64,000 bases of DNA from Druceiella hillmani (GCA_039881145.1 JAYKKI010000139.1:620001-684000); one strand, 5' to 3'. Positions 34,027 through 45,404 are shown, numbered from the stretch's first letter. Notes: generated by a model not told the origin, from the sequence alone. Numbers and translations are program-made.

Positions 34027-34725
34027 CCCCTTTGAGTTGGATTTGTAGTAGATAATGCAACGTTAGCCCGATTTTATACTTTTAATTTTTTATTACCTTT
34101 TATTTTAGATATAATAACTATAATTAATTTATTATTTGAACACTAATATGCTTACTTTAGGTATTAAGAGAAATTTAGATAAAATTCCTTTCATCCTTAT
34201 TTTTCATTTAAAGATACTTTTGGGTTTATTATACTAATAATAATGTCAATGTTAAAATTAATTAATAATTTTATGAACTCCCTATATATAAGGAGATACT
34301 GATAACTTTATTCCTGCTAATCCATTAGTAACTCTTATTCATATTCATCTTGAATGATATTTTTTATTTGCAAATCAATTCCTGATAAATTAAGTGGTGT
34401 AATTGCATTATTTAAATCTATTGCTATTTAATTATTTTACCCTTTACTTTTTAAAAAAAAATTCAATGTAATCAATTTTGTAATATTAATAAATTTTAAT
34501 TTTGAGATTTATTAATTATTATAATTGTTTAACTTGAATTGGAGCAAGACCAGTAGAAAATCCTTATATTACAGCAAGACAAATTTTAATATTTTCTTAC
34601 TTTTCTTTTTATTTATCAACTCCTATCATAAAAAATTATTAAGAGAATTTCTTAAATTAATTTATGTGAAATAAATGAGCTTGAATAAACATATGTTTTG
34701 AAAACATAATACAAAAATATAATTT
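34027..34725 (+). pseudogene. Nuclear mitochondrial insertion: cytochrome b 3' part plus tRNA-Ser(UCN)
   Basis: From about 34034 the plus strand follows insect mitochondrial cytochrome b in order: '[19 protein letters not shown]', 'GIKRNLDKIPFHPYFSFKD' (with a frameshift at about 34186), 'DNFIPANPLVTLIHIHLE', then TGA-coded Trp and 'YFLFANQF', later 'TWIGARPVENPY' and 'YFSFYLSTPI'. At least three frameshifts break it, yet TGA stands where Trp is expected, which shows mitochondrial-code ancestry. It is followed at about 34660-34720 by 'AATGAGCTTGAATAAACATA' and 'TGTTTTGAAAACA', the D-arm and anticodon arm (UGA) of tRNA-Ser(UCN), its normal neighbour in insect mtDNA. It is a dead NUMT with no nuclear function. 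Confidence 0.93.
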
Positions 34726-34734
34726 TTTATTAAT

Positions 34735-35140
34735 TTAATATTGTTTTAAATAAATTAATTTTATTTAATATTATGTTTTTATATAAATTAATATTAATTT
34801 AATATTAATTAAATTAATATTAATTTAATAATAATTAAATTAATATTAATTTCATATTATTTTTTTATTAATTTAATAAATTAATATTAAGTTTTTATTA
34901 ATTTAAATAAATTAATATTAATTTAATATTAATTTTTTATTAATTTAAATTAATATAATATTAATTTTATTTTATTTTTATAATTAATATTAATTTTTTA
35001 TTAATTTAATAAATTAATATTAATTTAATATTAATTTTTTATTAATTTAAATAAATTAATATTAATTTAATATTAATTTATATTAATTTAATATTTAAAT
35101 AAATTAATATTAATTTAATATTATGTTTTAAATAAATTAA
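34735..35140. repeat. A/T-only satellite-like array ('TTAATATTAATTTAA' units)
   Basis: About 400 bp are almost without G or C and are made of irregular 12-30 bp permutations of TTAATATTAATTTAA and TTTTTATTAATTTAAATAAA. It starts straight after the mitochondrial insertion and ends at the next LINE relic. Confidence 0.93.
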
Positions 35141-35145
35141 TTCAC

Positions 35146-35460
35146 TCAGCGAGCTACAGAAAGGTTTGTTCCAGCATTTCTCTATGAGATATAATGCGTA
35201 GGAAAACTAAGGCCCTGCATGGGTTGTAGGTTTGGTAGACTGAAGTATTCATGGGCAAGTAATATAGTATACAGAACCAACAACCGCTAAGGAAAAAAGG
35301 TTCGTGAGTGTAGACCATGCACCGAATGACTCAGAGTTGAACTGCCCCTCGTTAGGTGGATAAATGACCTGATAAAGGTCGCTATAATCATTCGATCCAG
35401 GCAGTACGAGACCTGTATGGGGGTCTTTATGGAGGTCTATGAAGAGACGGTTGATTATAA
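35146..35460 (+). pseudogene. RTE-like LINE 3' fragment
   Basis: The plus strand reads 'RATERFVPAFLYEI' (compare the RAMERxMLGxSLRDxI motif), then 'FGRLKYSWASNIVYRTNNR' (compare KLKWxWAGHIARRTDxR), then 'LPLVRWINDLIKVA' (compare the RPPxRWxDDLxKVAG motif), and a block in place of the AAQDRxxWRxLGEAYVQQW motif. Frame changes and one in-frame stop separate the blocks. It is the same C-terminal region as at 26.7-27.3 kb but a separately diverged copy, again 5'-truncated. Confidence 0.75.
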
Positions 35461-36330
35461 TGATATTTAGTATTTCTTGAAAAGTGTAAGAAGTACCAAT
35501 AACAAATTAAGTGAAAGGTATCGAAGGTAAATATATTTCTTGGTAAATATGTTAAACAGTAAATGCTGCATTGAAAATACATGAAGCTATTGTAAACAAC
35601 ATGAAAATTTACAGATATTCACCAGTATGTACTAATTATTACATGTTTCCTAATACGACTCGTTTTTTGTTGCACAATCGAACCGTAGAAATATTTTTGA
35701 ATTACAAAAAGTTAAAAATAGCCGGTACGCAAAAATATTGTTTGAGAGAATTGTAAAGTAATATCACATATATTTATAGTTAGACCGTCAAAATATTATA
35801 TAATACGAAAAATAATAATACGTTTCTACGTAGTCTCAGATGTGTTTTTAGCTAACAATATCAAATATTGTAATTGAACTTTCACCTCCTCGTTAACCGA
35901 TTAAGATGATATTTTGCGCACACTTGTAGTCCCAACAAAAATACCATGTTATTTAATAACTAGAATGATTAATCTAATTCAGAGTCATGGTGGCCCATGA
36001 TTTTATATTCCAAATGATTTATGAAACTATCAATCCACATTATGCCTTTTGTTTCTTCACCATGTTTCCTAGTAGTTTGATATTATATATACTAACAACT
36101 TTGCATTTTACAGCTCGTATATGATACGAAATGGTTAGACAATTATTGTATATGGTATAGTGCAAGACTGTTATGAAAAAAAAAATAATTTCATTTTATT
36201 TACTTTATTTATCACCCGTATACCTCGTTGGCGTATTAAATGTTAGTACAATAAATACATCGACACTGTCTTCAACTTTCCAGTAACCTCTCCATATAAA
36301 TTGGATTTTCTGGTTTCTCAATAAGGTTAA
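35461..36330. other. AT-rich sequence, nothing recognised
   Basis: The 61-codon plus frame at 35571-35756 shows no recognisable motif. No RNA or repeat seen. Confidence 0.5.
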
Positions 36331-36334
36331 TTAA

Positions 36335-36595
36335 ATGTCGACAATCGTGCAGAGAACAAAGAATAAATTAGATAGGTTGCTTCGACGACATGATTTGGCG
36401 CCGTCGTAAATCAACTAAACGTAGAAATTTACGGACGGTTGTCTGGTGAAAGGGCATAAATTGAGTTGAAAAGGCGTACAACATCTGTAGAGACAAGGAA
36501 ATAAAAGATATATATTAATCAGGGGTTACACTCGATACATGGAAAATATGGGTTGAGCATAAACGTACTGCAGTCAGCCAATATCTCATTGCAAA
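36335..36595 (+). pseudogene. Possible Penelope-like retroelement fragment
   Basis: 'MSTIVQRTKNKLDRLLRRHD' (from about 36336) resembles the segment that precedes the GIY-YIG endonuclease of Penelope-like elements. About 150 bp later 'KIWVEHKRTAVSQYL' (about 36544-36590) resembles the 'R-EH-R---S-VAEH' block of that nuclease. The intervening Cys-Gly and GIY-YIG core is not readable. The resemblance is weak and could be chance. Confidence 0.25.
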
Positions 36596-36918
36596 CTTTT
36601 TTATTAAGAACTCTGCTAAGAGTAATAAGCCATATAGAAATTGTACGAATGTGAATTTCAGAGTTTAGCTTAATTACTTTGGGTTACCAGAAACCTGGAA
36701 TATTTTAGCAATGTTTAAACTGTTAATGCTACTAGTACTGCTAAGGGCAGTAATTTTTCTAACTTTATATGCTGTTAATATTCTGTTAAATTTAAGTAAA
36801 ACAAATCTTTTGCAGTATTTTGCGAATTTGTGGAATGAATTGAAACTATGACTTCACAGATCACATGTTTGAGTAATGCTATAAAAATGCTTTATTATGT
36901 AGAATAATAAATAAATAT

Positions 36919-37065
36919 CGTCATCATGGATATTGGAGTCGGTCAAAGGCTTACGGACTTTGACAGCGTGACAGGTCTCGGATTCGGTTCCCAGCCGCTC
37001 ATTGCGCAGAGTTGGACTGAAGTTCTGGCCGGTTGTAAGCGATTGTTCTCGTGGCAATATATCAG
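36919..37065 (+). mobile_element. tRNA-derived SINE, copy 2
   Basis: It starts 'CGTCATCATGGATATTGGAG' and carries a B-box-like 'GGATTCGGTTCCCAGCC', then 'GCTCATTGCGCAGAGT' and 'CTGGCCGGTTGTAAGCGATT', ending near 'GTGGCAATA'. It is collinear with copies at 11.8, 60.9 and 62.5 kb. The minus frame across it (36854-37126) is discounted. Confidence 0.7.
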
Positions 37066-37344
37066 CTTTATGTACATCAATTGTGTAAATTAAGCTATAT
37101 AAATCTAGAGAAAAATATACACGCACTAAATACCACCAAGGTAAGGATTATTGACGAAAATAAAAAAGGTTCCGAAGGACATTTTTAAATATCCTTTCAA
37201 ACGTCGTAAGAATTTTAAAAAATTGGGGTTTATTTGTCTCTTCCAAAATTACTATATCTTAAAGTGTTAACTTTTGCAAAATAGACTATTTATAATTATT
37301 TGTAAGCATTTGAAGTTTATACGTTATACGGTTTCTGAGAAAAT

Positions 37345-37420
37345 TGATGTGACAGACGGTCAGATACCTTAGTGATTTTATAATATTCTATTTTTCCGTT
37401 TAAGATACGGAAACCTAAAA
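37345..37420. repeat. Dispersed repeat, 'GACAGACGGTCAG...TACGGAAACCTAAAA' type
   Basis: 'GTGACAGACGGTCAGATACC', a T-rich spacer with 'TTTTTCCGTTTAAG', and 'ATACGGAAACCTAAAAAC' follow the same plan as at 10.77 and 30.7 kb. Upstream 'TTATACGGTTTCTGAGAAA' probably belongs to it. Confidence 0.65.
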
Positions 37421-38126
37421 ACTTGCAATTCCGTAACTTCCCAAAGGCTGTTATGAAACATTTTAATATTCTGATATTTTTAATTTTTGTCTCTGAAATT
37501 ATCCGCTAAAATATTTGAAACTGAAGGTTATCTATAAGTGAAATGGATCTGGGAAGTACGCGGCAGAAAAATCTTGACGAAAATAATCCTGAAGTGTCAA
37601 TGGGGATTAAAAAGACTAAAATAAATCTAGGAAATAAAACATGTCGAGATATATTCTCATACTCTCCTGTGTTTTTTGTTCAAATTTAAAATAAACCGGT
37701 GCAACATAAACAAATTCATAATGTCATAACTCGCTTATTTTTTAATAGATTTTTTTATTATAATACTGATTTTAATTAGCCTGTATTTTAATGATTTTTA
37801 CGAAAATAAGCAAAATCGTGAGTAATAAGCCATACAATCATGATGAAAAGATGTTAAGAGTTTAACGTCGTTTGTTGGCACTAAAGCCTATTTATATTTT
37901 CTATTATCTTATTTATTTTTATCAAAGCAATGTAATTCGCGTTATTTACGTAAAAGCTATGACACTATCCAAACTTAAATATTATTATCTTACTTGCTAA
38001 ATGCTCAGAAATGCACGTTACGAATGTAGACAAATGTGGAAAATTTAGGAGAAATCGGTTGATAATAATGAGGGTTTATAAAAAATTTACACAAAAATAT
38101 ATAAACACAAACATAAAACAAGCACG

Positions 38127-38128
<2 letters not shown>
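37421..38128. other. AT-rich sequence, nothing recognised
   Basis: No coding, RNA or repeat signal. Confidence 0.55.

Positions 38129-38202
<74 letters not shown>
38129..38202. repeat. (TA)n microsatellite, uninterrupted
   Basis: About 37 TA units without interruption, likely a young and polymorphic array. Confidence 0.98.
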
Positions 38203-38206
<4 letters not shown>

Positions 38207-40150
38207 TGTTTTACTAATATTATTAAGTTAGTAGCCATTTAAAGATTAATTTGTAATCCTGTGACACTTCTATTTTAAAATAAGTATCAAACAATACAAT
38301 CCCATTTATTCAGTTATTAATCGAAATTGCGATAAGGAGAACGTCCGTTTCTACGCAATGGCCAGATAAAATGAATCAATGGTAAAACCCGGACATTTCC
38401 ATTAAATATTTTTCCTAATGTGAGGTTTGTACTTTCTTAATTTTATCTAAACCCATCTATTAACATATTCTAATAATAAGATTGGCATTACGAAATTTAT
38501 GACTAGATTAGGAAAATTATGAACGTATTTTTATTTTAAACAGGAAAGTGTTTTCTTTTAAGATAATAAAGATCACGTTCTATGGAATAATTTTTTTCTT
38601 TTAAATATATAACGACCACCTTGTAAAAAGGCGAAGTTGTAACGAATATAATGAAAAGTATTTAATTAACTCATCACAGTTTTAATATTTAAGTACCGGT
38701 GGCTTTTTAAATAGCTCGCGGGTTTTCAAAGAAAGTAAAGAAATAGTTGAAACAAATTTGCGAAAATAATTTTCCAAAATTAACTTTAGAAAGATAAAGG
38801 CGAATCATTTGAGCAAAAAGACGTTTTTATGCATTTGTATGCAACAGACAAAATAAAATAAATACATAATTGAAGTAAGCTGTAGGTACTTTGGAAACGA
38901 AAGTATACCGCGGCGATTATTGAAGCTCGAAATCAAAGAAACTAAAATTAGGAAAATAAAACGGGTTTATAAGTAAACCTGTTACTTATATGAAAAATAT
39001 AAAGAAAAATGATTTGCTACTATTTTGGCAACAAAAAAGCTTTCATGTCTATTTTCTACGAAAAATTTACTCCTCGTTACTAATAAATAAAGTTTATATT
39101 AAAAATAAAAATTTACGACTGGTTCATAAAATAAAGAGAAAGTTAAAAAACTTGGAAAGAAATATCAACGCAATCGTTTTCAAAGCAGTTGGGTTCTCTG
39201 ATTTCAAAACACTAAGTTTTAAGGAAAACTCTTACCATGTGGACATGCAATTTTCTTTAAAATAGGAAGTTTTAAACACTTAAAATGTCACATATTTTAA
39301 TGAAAAGTAATTATGTCAGCGAGATGGTACGATCCGGGGATAAGAATTACAACAATTTTGTATTATAGACTTGCCAAATATTTTATTATTTAAAATATTG
39401 TATTTTTTTAAAACATAGTAATAAATTAATTCATTGCATACAATATGCAATTGAATAATTTTATGGCAAAATGATTTCTTTTTCTATCTTAATTTTTCTC
39501 AGTAGTATTAAACTGTTCTCTTGTTTTTCGTAATGATTTTTTTTTATTCTATAACGATTTTCACAATTTGTGTAACAAAGTTAATTGCGTATAAATTTTG
39601 ACCCTATTTTAAATAAAAATTGTACCTTAAAAATCTAAATATGCATGTGTACATCATAAATATGTAAATTTAACATAGTAGAAGCATTATTAAAATTCTT
39701 AACAAAAATTCTACCGTTATTTTTTATTTTTCAATTAATTCTTTTTCACGCAACCGTGTTTTTAATTTTTTTAATTATTTAATTTTGTAAGTATCCCACT
39801 GTTCTGAAGATTTGATTTCATTTTATCGCTTTTTTCCATAATACACACAAATAAAATATGGAAAACTATTGCATGGTTTTATAAATAGAAGTAAATATGT
39901 AACAAAAATCTGTAAATATTTTAAGCTGTTAAATTCTTTGGTTGTTTCTTTGTCGAGAGGCTCGTATTTGGTTTTCTTGACTGAATACTACATAATACAT
40001 ACCTTCTCTCATGCGTACCTACACTATCAAAAAATCATTTAATTCATGTGATGAAAATAAGTATCCTGTTAACGTAAAGTATATTTTCTGAACGAATTCT
40101 CGGCGATGATACCAAACTCAGTAAGTTTTGCAATAAATTTTTTCGTATTA
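38203..40150. other. AT-rich sequence, nothing recognised
   Basis: A 91-codon plus frame (38990-39265) is Lys/Phe/Leu-rich with no motif and is probably chance. Confidence 0.5.
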
Positions 40151-40230
40151 AAAATTTAAAACCACAAGCGCTTATTTTGGTTTCATCAATTATGATGAAA
40201 CCAAAATAAGCGCTTGTGGTTTTAAATTTT
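40151..40230. repeat. Perfect 38-bp-arm hairpin (80 bp total)
   Basis: Arms 40151-40188 and 40193-40230 are exactly complementary around the 4-base loop ATTA. The arms contain 'ACCACAAGCGCTTATTTTGG', more mixed in composition than the flanks. Outside, pairing continues with small gaps ('CGTATTAAAA' with 'TTTTAACG'). Confidence 0.97.
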
Positions 40231-40616
40231 AACGAATAACAGACAAGTTATTTGTTACATCAGAGTATATACAATATACAACAACAGAGTATATACAACA
40301 TACCAATTTTACGGTACTTTAATAAAATACAAATATTAAAATCGGTTGAGTAGTTTTCTAGCTATGAGGACATAAAAAACTTTTATTAGTACGTAACTTC
40401 TGAATATATTAGGCAGTTGCATAAAAAATCAGCGAAACAGAAATCGACTGCGAAATAGAAAATGCCGAAAATTCTGTGATAATAATTAATGCAATAGCGA
40501 AGCATAATGAAGAAATGTGTTAACGAAAAGAATATGAATTTTGTTGGAATAATATGATCGTATACGTAATATACATTGTAGTCATAATTTTTTTTTTAAA
40601 TATTGAATGATGAATG
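40231..40616. other. No gene; weak transposon-tail resemblance
   Basis: 'CAGAGTATATACAA' is repeated at 40261-40300, and 'AAAATCGGTTGAGTAGTTTT' at about 40340 resembles the element tail at 13.03 kb. Confidence 0.4.
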
Positions 40617-40980
40617 ATCAAAGTCGCATCGATATTATTAAAAGTCACAGTCATATTGAATGATGACTTTCGCATCGACATTATTAAAAGTCACATTCAC
40701 CTTCAGGCAATAGGCATAACTTTTTTTAAATTTAAACAAGGTAATACTGGTATTAAATGTATTAAAGTGTGTTTTGATATATTTTAAAGTCATGATATAG
40801 GTGTATTTGTTAAAAAAGGTTATAACTTCATTATTCATAAATTACGAAATATTAGGTTAAACATAATTTTCGACGTGACTTTAATAATGTCACGTTCATT
40901 TTGATACAATAGGCATGTATATTTGTTTAATTTAAAGAGCAGATACCGGTATGAGGTTTATTAAAATAGAGTTTATTGTA
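40617..40980. repeat. Degenerate tandem repeat, 48- and about 206-bp periods
   Basis: 'AAGTCGCATCGATATTATT' with AAAAGTCACAGTCAT recurs 48 bp later as 'CTTTCGCATCGACATTATTA' with AAAAGTCACATTCA. About 206 bp on it recurs again as 'CGACGTGACTTTAATAATGT' with CACGTTCATT. The last two copies also share 'CAATAGGCAT', 'TTTAAATTTAAACAAG' or its variant, and 'TACTGGTATTAAATGTATTA' or its variant. Confidence 0.75.
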
Positions 40981-42311
40981 AATTTAATTTACAAAAATAA
41001 TGCATGTATTTTGAAAGCGTATATAATGAGTGAATCAAAACACGTACATATGTAGAGACAGAGGTGATGACAGCCTTTCATTGCGGCTCATCGTAGTAAA
41101 ATGAAAAATTATTTGAAACTGAAGTCAGATTTATATTTTAATTCCACTTTCCAAACTCTTTCTTTAGACCTATCATTTAATTTTGATCTCTCGTCTGCAC
41201 TATAAATATTGTTTTGTATGATAAATCCAGTTTTATATAAAGCTCAAATGAAAAGTTTTTAAAATAAAAGCGAACCTTAACCTATCGAACTACAGAGAGA
41301 AACGAGGTACTAGTATATAACCATATACATATGTATAAGCAGTCTCTTAAACATAAATTTCGGGTACAATCGGATAAAAAACGAACACAGAATAACATAA
41401 GAGACACAAGGTAGGTTCGAGAATGACATATACCGGAAGTAAGAGTAGGCGTATTACCCTTTTGGCATTTCCTTTACAAAAGTTTCCGGATTCGCCATGT
41501 ATGCAAAAAATCGTTTGATGCGCCTGATGTTTCCCCCAAAAAAAAAAGTTTTTTTCCTCGCTGTAAGAAAAATACGCCACCATATTCAGTGTGAATAAAT
41601 TTACTCTGAATATAGGTTTCTCGCGTTATACGAAGATTTTATAACATCGAACACAGGTTTCGCGCGTAACATGAAAATGTTATTGTGTAAAAACGAAATT
41701 GATTTTTCTTTTTTATTATCACTTCATTAAAGTTAGATAACTTAAAATATAAATACGTAATCCTCATCTAATATGTTCCTGACGGTCTATTGGTAAATTA
41801 TGACGTCTGATAGATGCTATAGTTAGCAACGAAATAAACTGATGACTCTTTCAAATTCACTTGCAACTGCTATTAAAAAAGTGTTGTTATTTAAGCTGAT
41901 ATGTTAATTGTTTTACTGAAAATAATATGTTAACTAAGGTATCTAGATGATGTAACAAATAACCTGTCTGTTATTCGTGCAAATGATTCTTGCATCAAAG
42001 TAAATATATTTGAAGTATGTTTCAGGATAAAAAGTGAATTGTTTTCGTTAAAATTGCAATTTTAGTAGTGTTATTTTCCGGACACAGTTGGAAATTTCTA
42101 TCTTTTCTTTAAATACTATTAGTATGCAATGATAGATGTGGATACTGAAAAATATTTTCATTTTAATGAGATTAAGACTAGATGCGACCCACCATTATAG
42201 AAAGTTGGTATATTCGCCTAAAGTAGAGGACTAATTACGTCACCGTATACAAACTCTTCAGTTTTTATTTTGTGGGCTGAATGAGATGAATTTTGTTTTC
42301 TTTTAGTTTCG

Positions 42312-42316
<5 letters not shown>
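40981..42316. other. AT-rich sequence, nothing recognised
   Basis: The minus open frame 41347-41583 crosses an A run and has no recognisable motif. No RNA gene seen. Confidence 0.5.
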
Positions 42317-42374
<58 letters not shown>

Positions 42375-42381
42375 TATATAT
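42317..42381. repeat. (TA)n microsatellite abutting the palindrome
   Basis: About 30 TA units lie just before the left outer edge of the 2.6-kb inverted repeat. Confidence 0.97.
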
Positions 42382-42387
42382 GTATAG

Positions 42388-44990
42388 AAATTGAACACTA
42401 GAACAATTTCTTTTCTGTTATTAGTAAAATAAATTAAAGTTAGAAAAATATTAACAATGTTAGTAGACTGAGCACATATTTCATATTACATACTTCAATG
42501 GAAAGCGCTACATTTAAGTTGGCTCAGGATAATGAAATCGATCGATATATTAAAAGCAAAGCCGAACAAAATTACAAGTAATCCAATTTAAAATATGTTT
42601 GCAATGAAGTGGATAAATTGTAAATTATGACGCAATAGTTAATATGATCTTTACAAGTCACATGTATGTTTCTCAAGATTCCGACCCAATAAAAGACAAA
42701 GGGGTACAAAACTATAGATGCAAACCCAACTCTCATTTAAATTGTAATTTTCGTAAAGGGGTTAAACAAAGAGAAATTTTTAATTACAAATAATTTTTCT
42801 TTTGTAATATTAAAATATACTGTTTGGAATGTCATTCATTTCAGTACAAACAGCAACACACAAAGAACGACCTAGAAACTGCAGATGACATATTAGCGGA
42901 AGGCGCCCCCCAACCAAAAAACATTCAGTTCGTTTTATCATTATTCGAATAATATTATTTACTTGATCGTAATCGTGAAAAGAAAATTATTTTTCGTGTC
43001 AAAATAAAACCTATCGAGTATGAGTAGGAGTCTGTACTATATTATGACTATATTTAACACACATGACACATATTATATATATATATGTATAGAAATCATG
43101 AATTAGCTAAGTTGTAATCGTACAAACATGACACATATTTAAAGCAAATACTAAGTGTATATTTAAAACATGTACTAGGATTATAGCTATAGTTATACTA
43201 TATATCAAATTTTAACAATTCTGTCTTTTCGTGACTTTTATTTCAATAGTTTCAAAAATAGGGCAGAAGGAGACATATTTTTTAGTTCATATTTGAAAAT
43301 ATGCAATTTAAAAATTTGAGAAAAAAATATAGTTTTGCATTCCTCGTAACAATATGTAAAATTTAAAGTATGTGATTACTCAAAAATGTTGTGTTAAATT
43401 TTACATATTGTTACGAGGAATGCAAAACTATATTTTTTTCTCAAATTTTTAAATTGCATATTTTCAAATATGAACTAAAAAATATGTCTCCCTCCGCCCT
43501 ATTTTTGAAACTATTGAAATAAAAGTCATGAAAAAACAGAATTGTTAAAATTTGACGGATATTACAGCATAACTATGGCTATAATACTGGTACATGTTTT
43601 AAATATGCACTTAGAATTTATTTTAAATATGTATCATATGTGTACGACTGTGTTAAATATAGTCATAATATAGTACAGAGTCCTGCTCATACCCGATAGG
43701 TTTTATTTTGATACGAAAAATAATTTTCATTTTACGATCATAATGACTAATCAAGTAAATGATATTATTTCAATAATGATCAAATGAACAGAATGTTTTT
43801 TGGCTTCTGGAAGCGATTCACCATATTGTGACTGCCCTTGTCAAGATATGCACGATATTACTTGTAACATTTCCTCTGCGAAAGGAATAAAAAAAATTGA
43901 GCCGCTGATAGATGGCAGGCGTGTGTGTAGTTGTTTTTTGTCGGTTAAATACACCTTGTAAAGACTAAGACGGTGGAATAAGACCGACCGGTATTAACCG
44001 ACTTTCCCTATTTCCATAAACTAGTTTTTAATTTTTTACTAAATTGTAAATAAATTCTTAAAAAAACAATACATAATATTGAAAATGAGAAGATAATCCC
44101 GCCGATGGGTAATTTAAGTGATAAATCTGAAGCTATGCTGTCATGAATTAAAACATTAGAGAGGTATAAAAAGGAGCGCAGTTTTAACCCATTATACACC
44201 CTTAACATAATTTATATAAATAAGTTTTTTTTAAAGTTTTTAGAGTTTCCTTTTTACACACGCTTCCAGATGACAAATAAGTTGAAAATTGTATTTAATT
44301 ATTTTAGGTGTTTACCCAGTTTCTGCTACTTTGCGAGCGTCAATGGATACTCAACAGATAACAAAACATTTGCATACATACATTAATTTACTCATTAACT
44401 AGATAGAGCAGCGAGTAGCACAAATTATATGCAGTGTACGAGATCCTCAGCAGTCAATGACAAAGTAACAATCAGCCGGGAAAGAGGGTGGACGACGCTC
44501 TCCTGCAGTTTCTTATTCGTTCTTTGTGTGTTGCTGTTTGTACTGAAATGAATGACATTCTAAGTGGTATTTGTTAATAATATAAACGAAAAATTATTCG
44601 TAATTAAAAATTTCTTTTCGGTTAACTCCTTTACGAAAATTATACTTCAAATTAGAGTTGGGTTTGCATATATAGTTTTGTACCCCTTTGTCTTTTATTG
44701 GGTCGGAATATTGAAGAACACATTCGGCTTGTAAAGATCGTCTTTCATGTGGCGTCATAATTTACAATATATCCACTTTAATGTAAAAATATTTTAAGTT
44801 AGATTACTTGTAATTTCGTTCGGCTTTACTTTTGATATATCGATTGATTTCATTATCAAGTCAACTTTACACATTATCTATTGGAGTTAATCTGAAGCTG
44901 CATTAGAATATCAGTCTACTTACATTGTTAACATTTTTCTGACATTAAGTTATTCTACTAACAACAAAAAAGAAATATTTCTAGTGGTGG
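42388..44990. repeat. Large inverted repeat (near-palindrome), 2.6 kb
   Basis: The left arm 42388-43365 is mirrored by the right arm, in two blocks. The inner block, 43395-43805, pairs with 43365 back to about 42911. The outer block, about 44500-44990, pairs with 42900 back to 42388. The loop is 43366-43394 (29 bp). Near the centre the arms match almost base for base, for example 'CATTCCTCGTAACAATATGT' against its complement; outward they diverge by substitutions and small indels. The right arm carries about 685 bp (43815-44499) with no partner on the left. I see no ORF in the arms. The minus frame 44008-44208 lies in the unpaired insert and is unsupported. It may be a foldback element or an inverted duplication. 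Confidence 0.93.
43243..43330 (+). repeat. Dispersed repeat C inside the palindrome arm
   Basis: 'TTTCAATAGTTTCAAAAATA' with GGG, GGAGACATATTTTT and TATTTGAAAATAT is shared with 48845-48925, 56335-56420 and 58370-58450. Its mirror copy is at 43435-43520. Confidence 0.7.
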
Positions 44991-45356
44991 TTTTATGCGT
45001 ATAAATATTGTGTATAAATTATAACTTCCCCTCTTTGCCACAAAAAGACCATGCGTAATTAACGAAATTATATATCTGGGATCTTAATAACAGTTGAATT
45101 TATCCGTTTATGAGTCGCGATTTGATATTTATGTTTTATGAGACAAAAATTGTTAATTCGTAAAAAAAATATTTGCAACAACTGACGTCGGTCAGAAATA
45201 AAATACTAACCGTTAGAAATGTTGCCATCAAGTCAATAGGGATCCAAATCTATTACAAGCCTGTATTTGTTTATATTGTAAAAATACGGACAACAAAAAC
45301 ATAAATATATACATACTCACAGGTATAAAATAGGACAAATATTTGTATACGTATAA

Positions 45357-45359
<3 letters not shown>
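44991..45359. other. AT-rich sequence, nothing recognised
   Basis: Nothing beyond base composition. Confidence 0.55.

Positions 45360-45404
<45 letters not shown>
45360..45404. repeat. (TA)n microsatellite
   Basis: TA run with one 'GTATA' interruption. Open frames on both strands across it are repeat-encoded Tyr-Ile. Confidence 0.97.
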
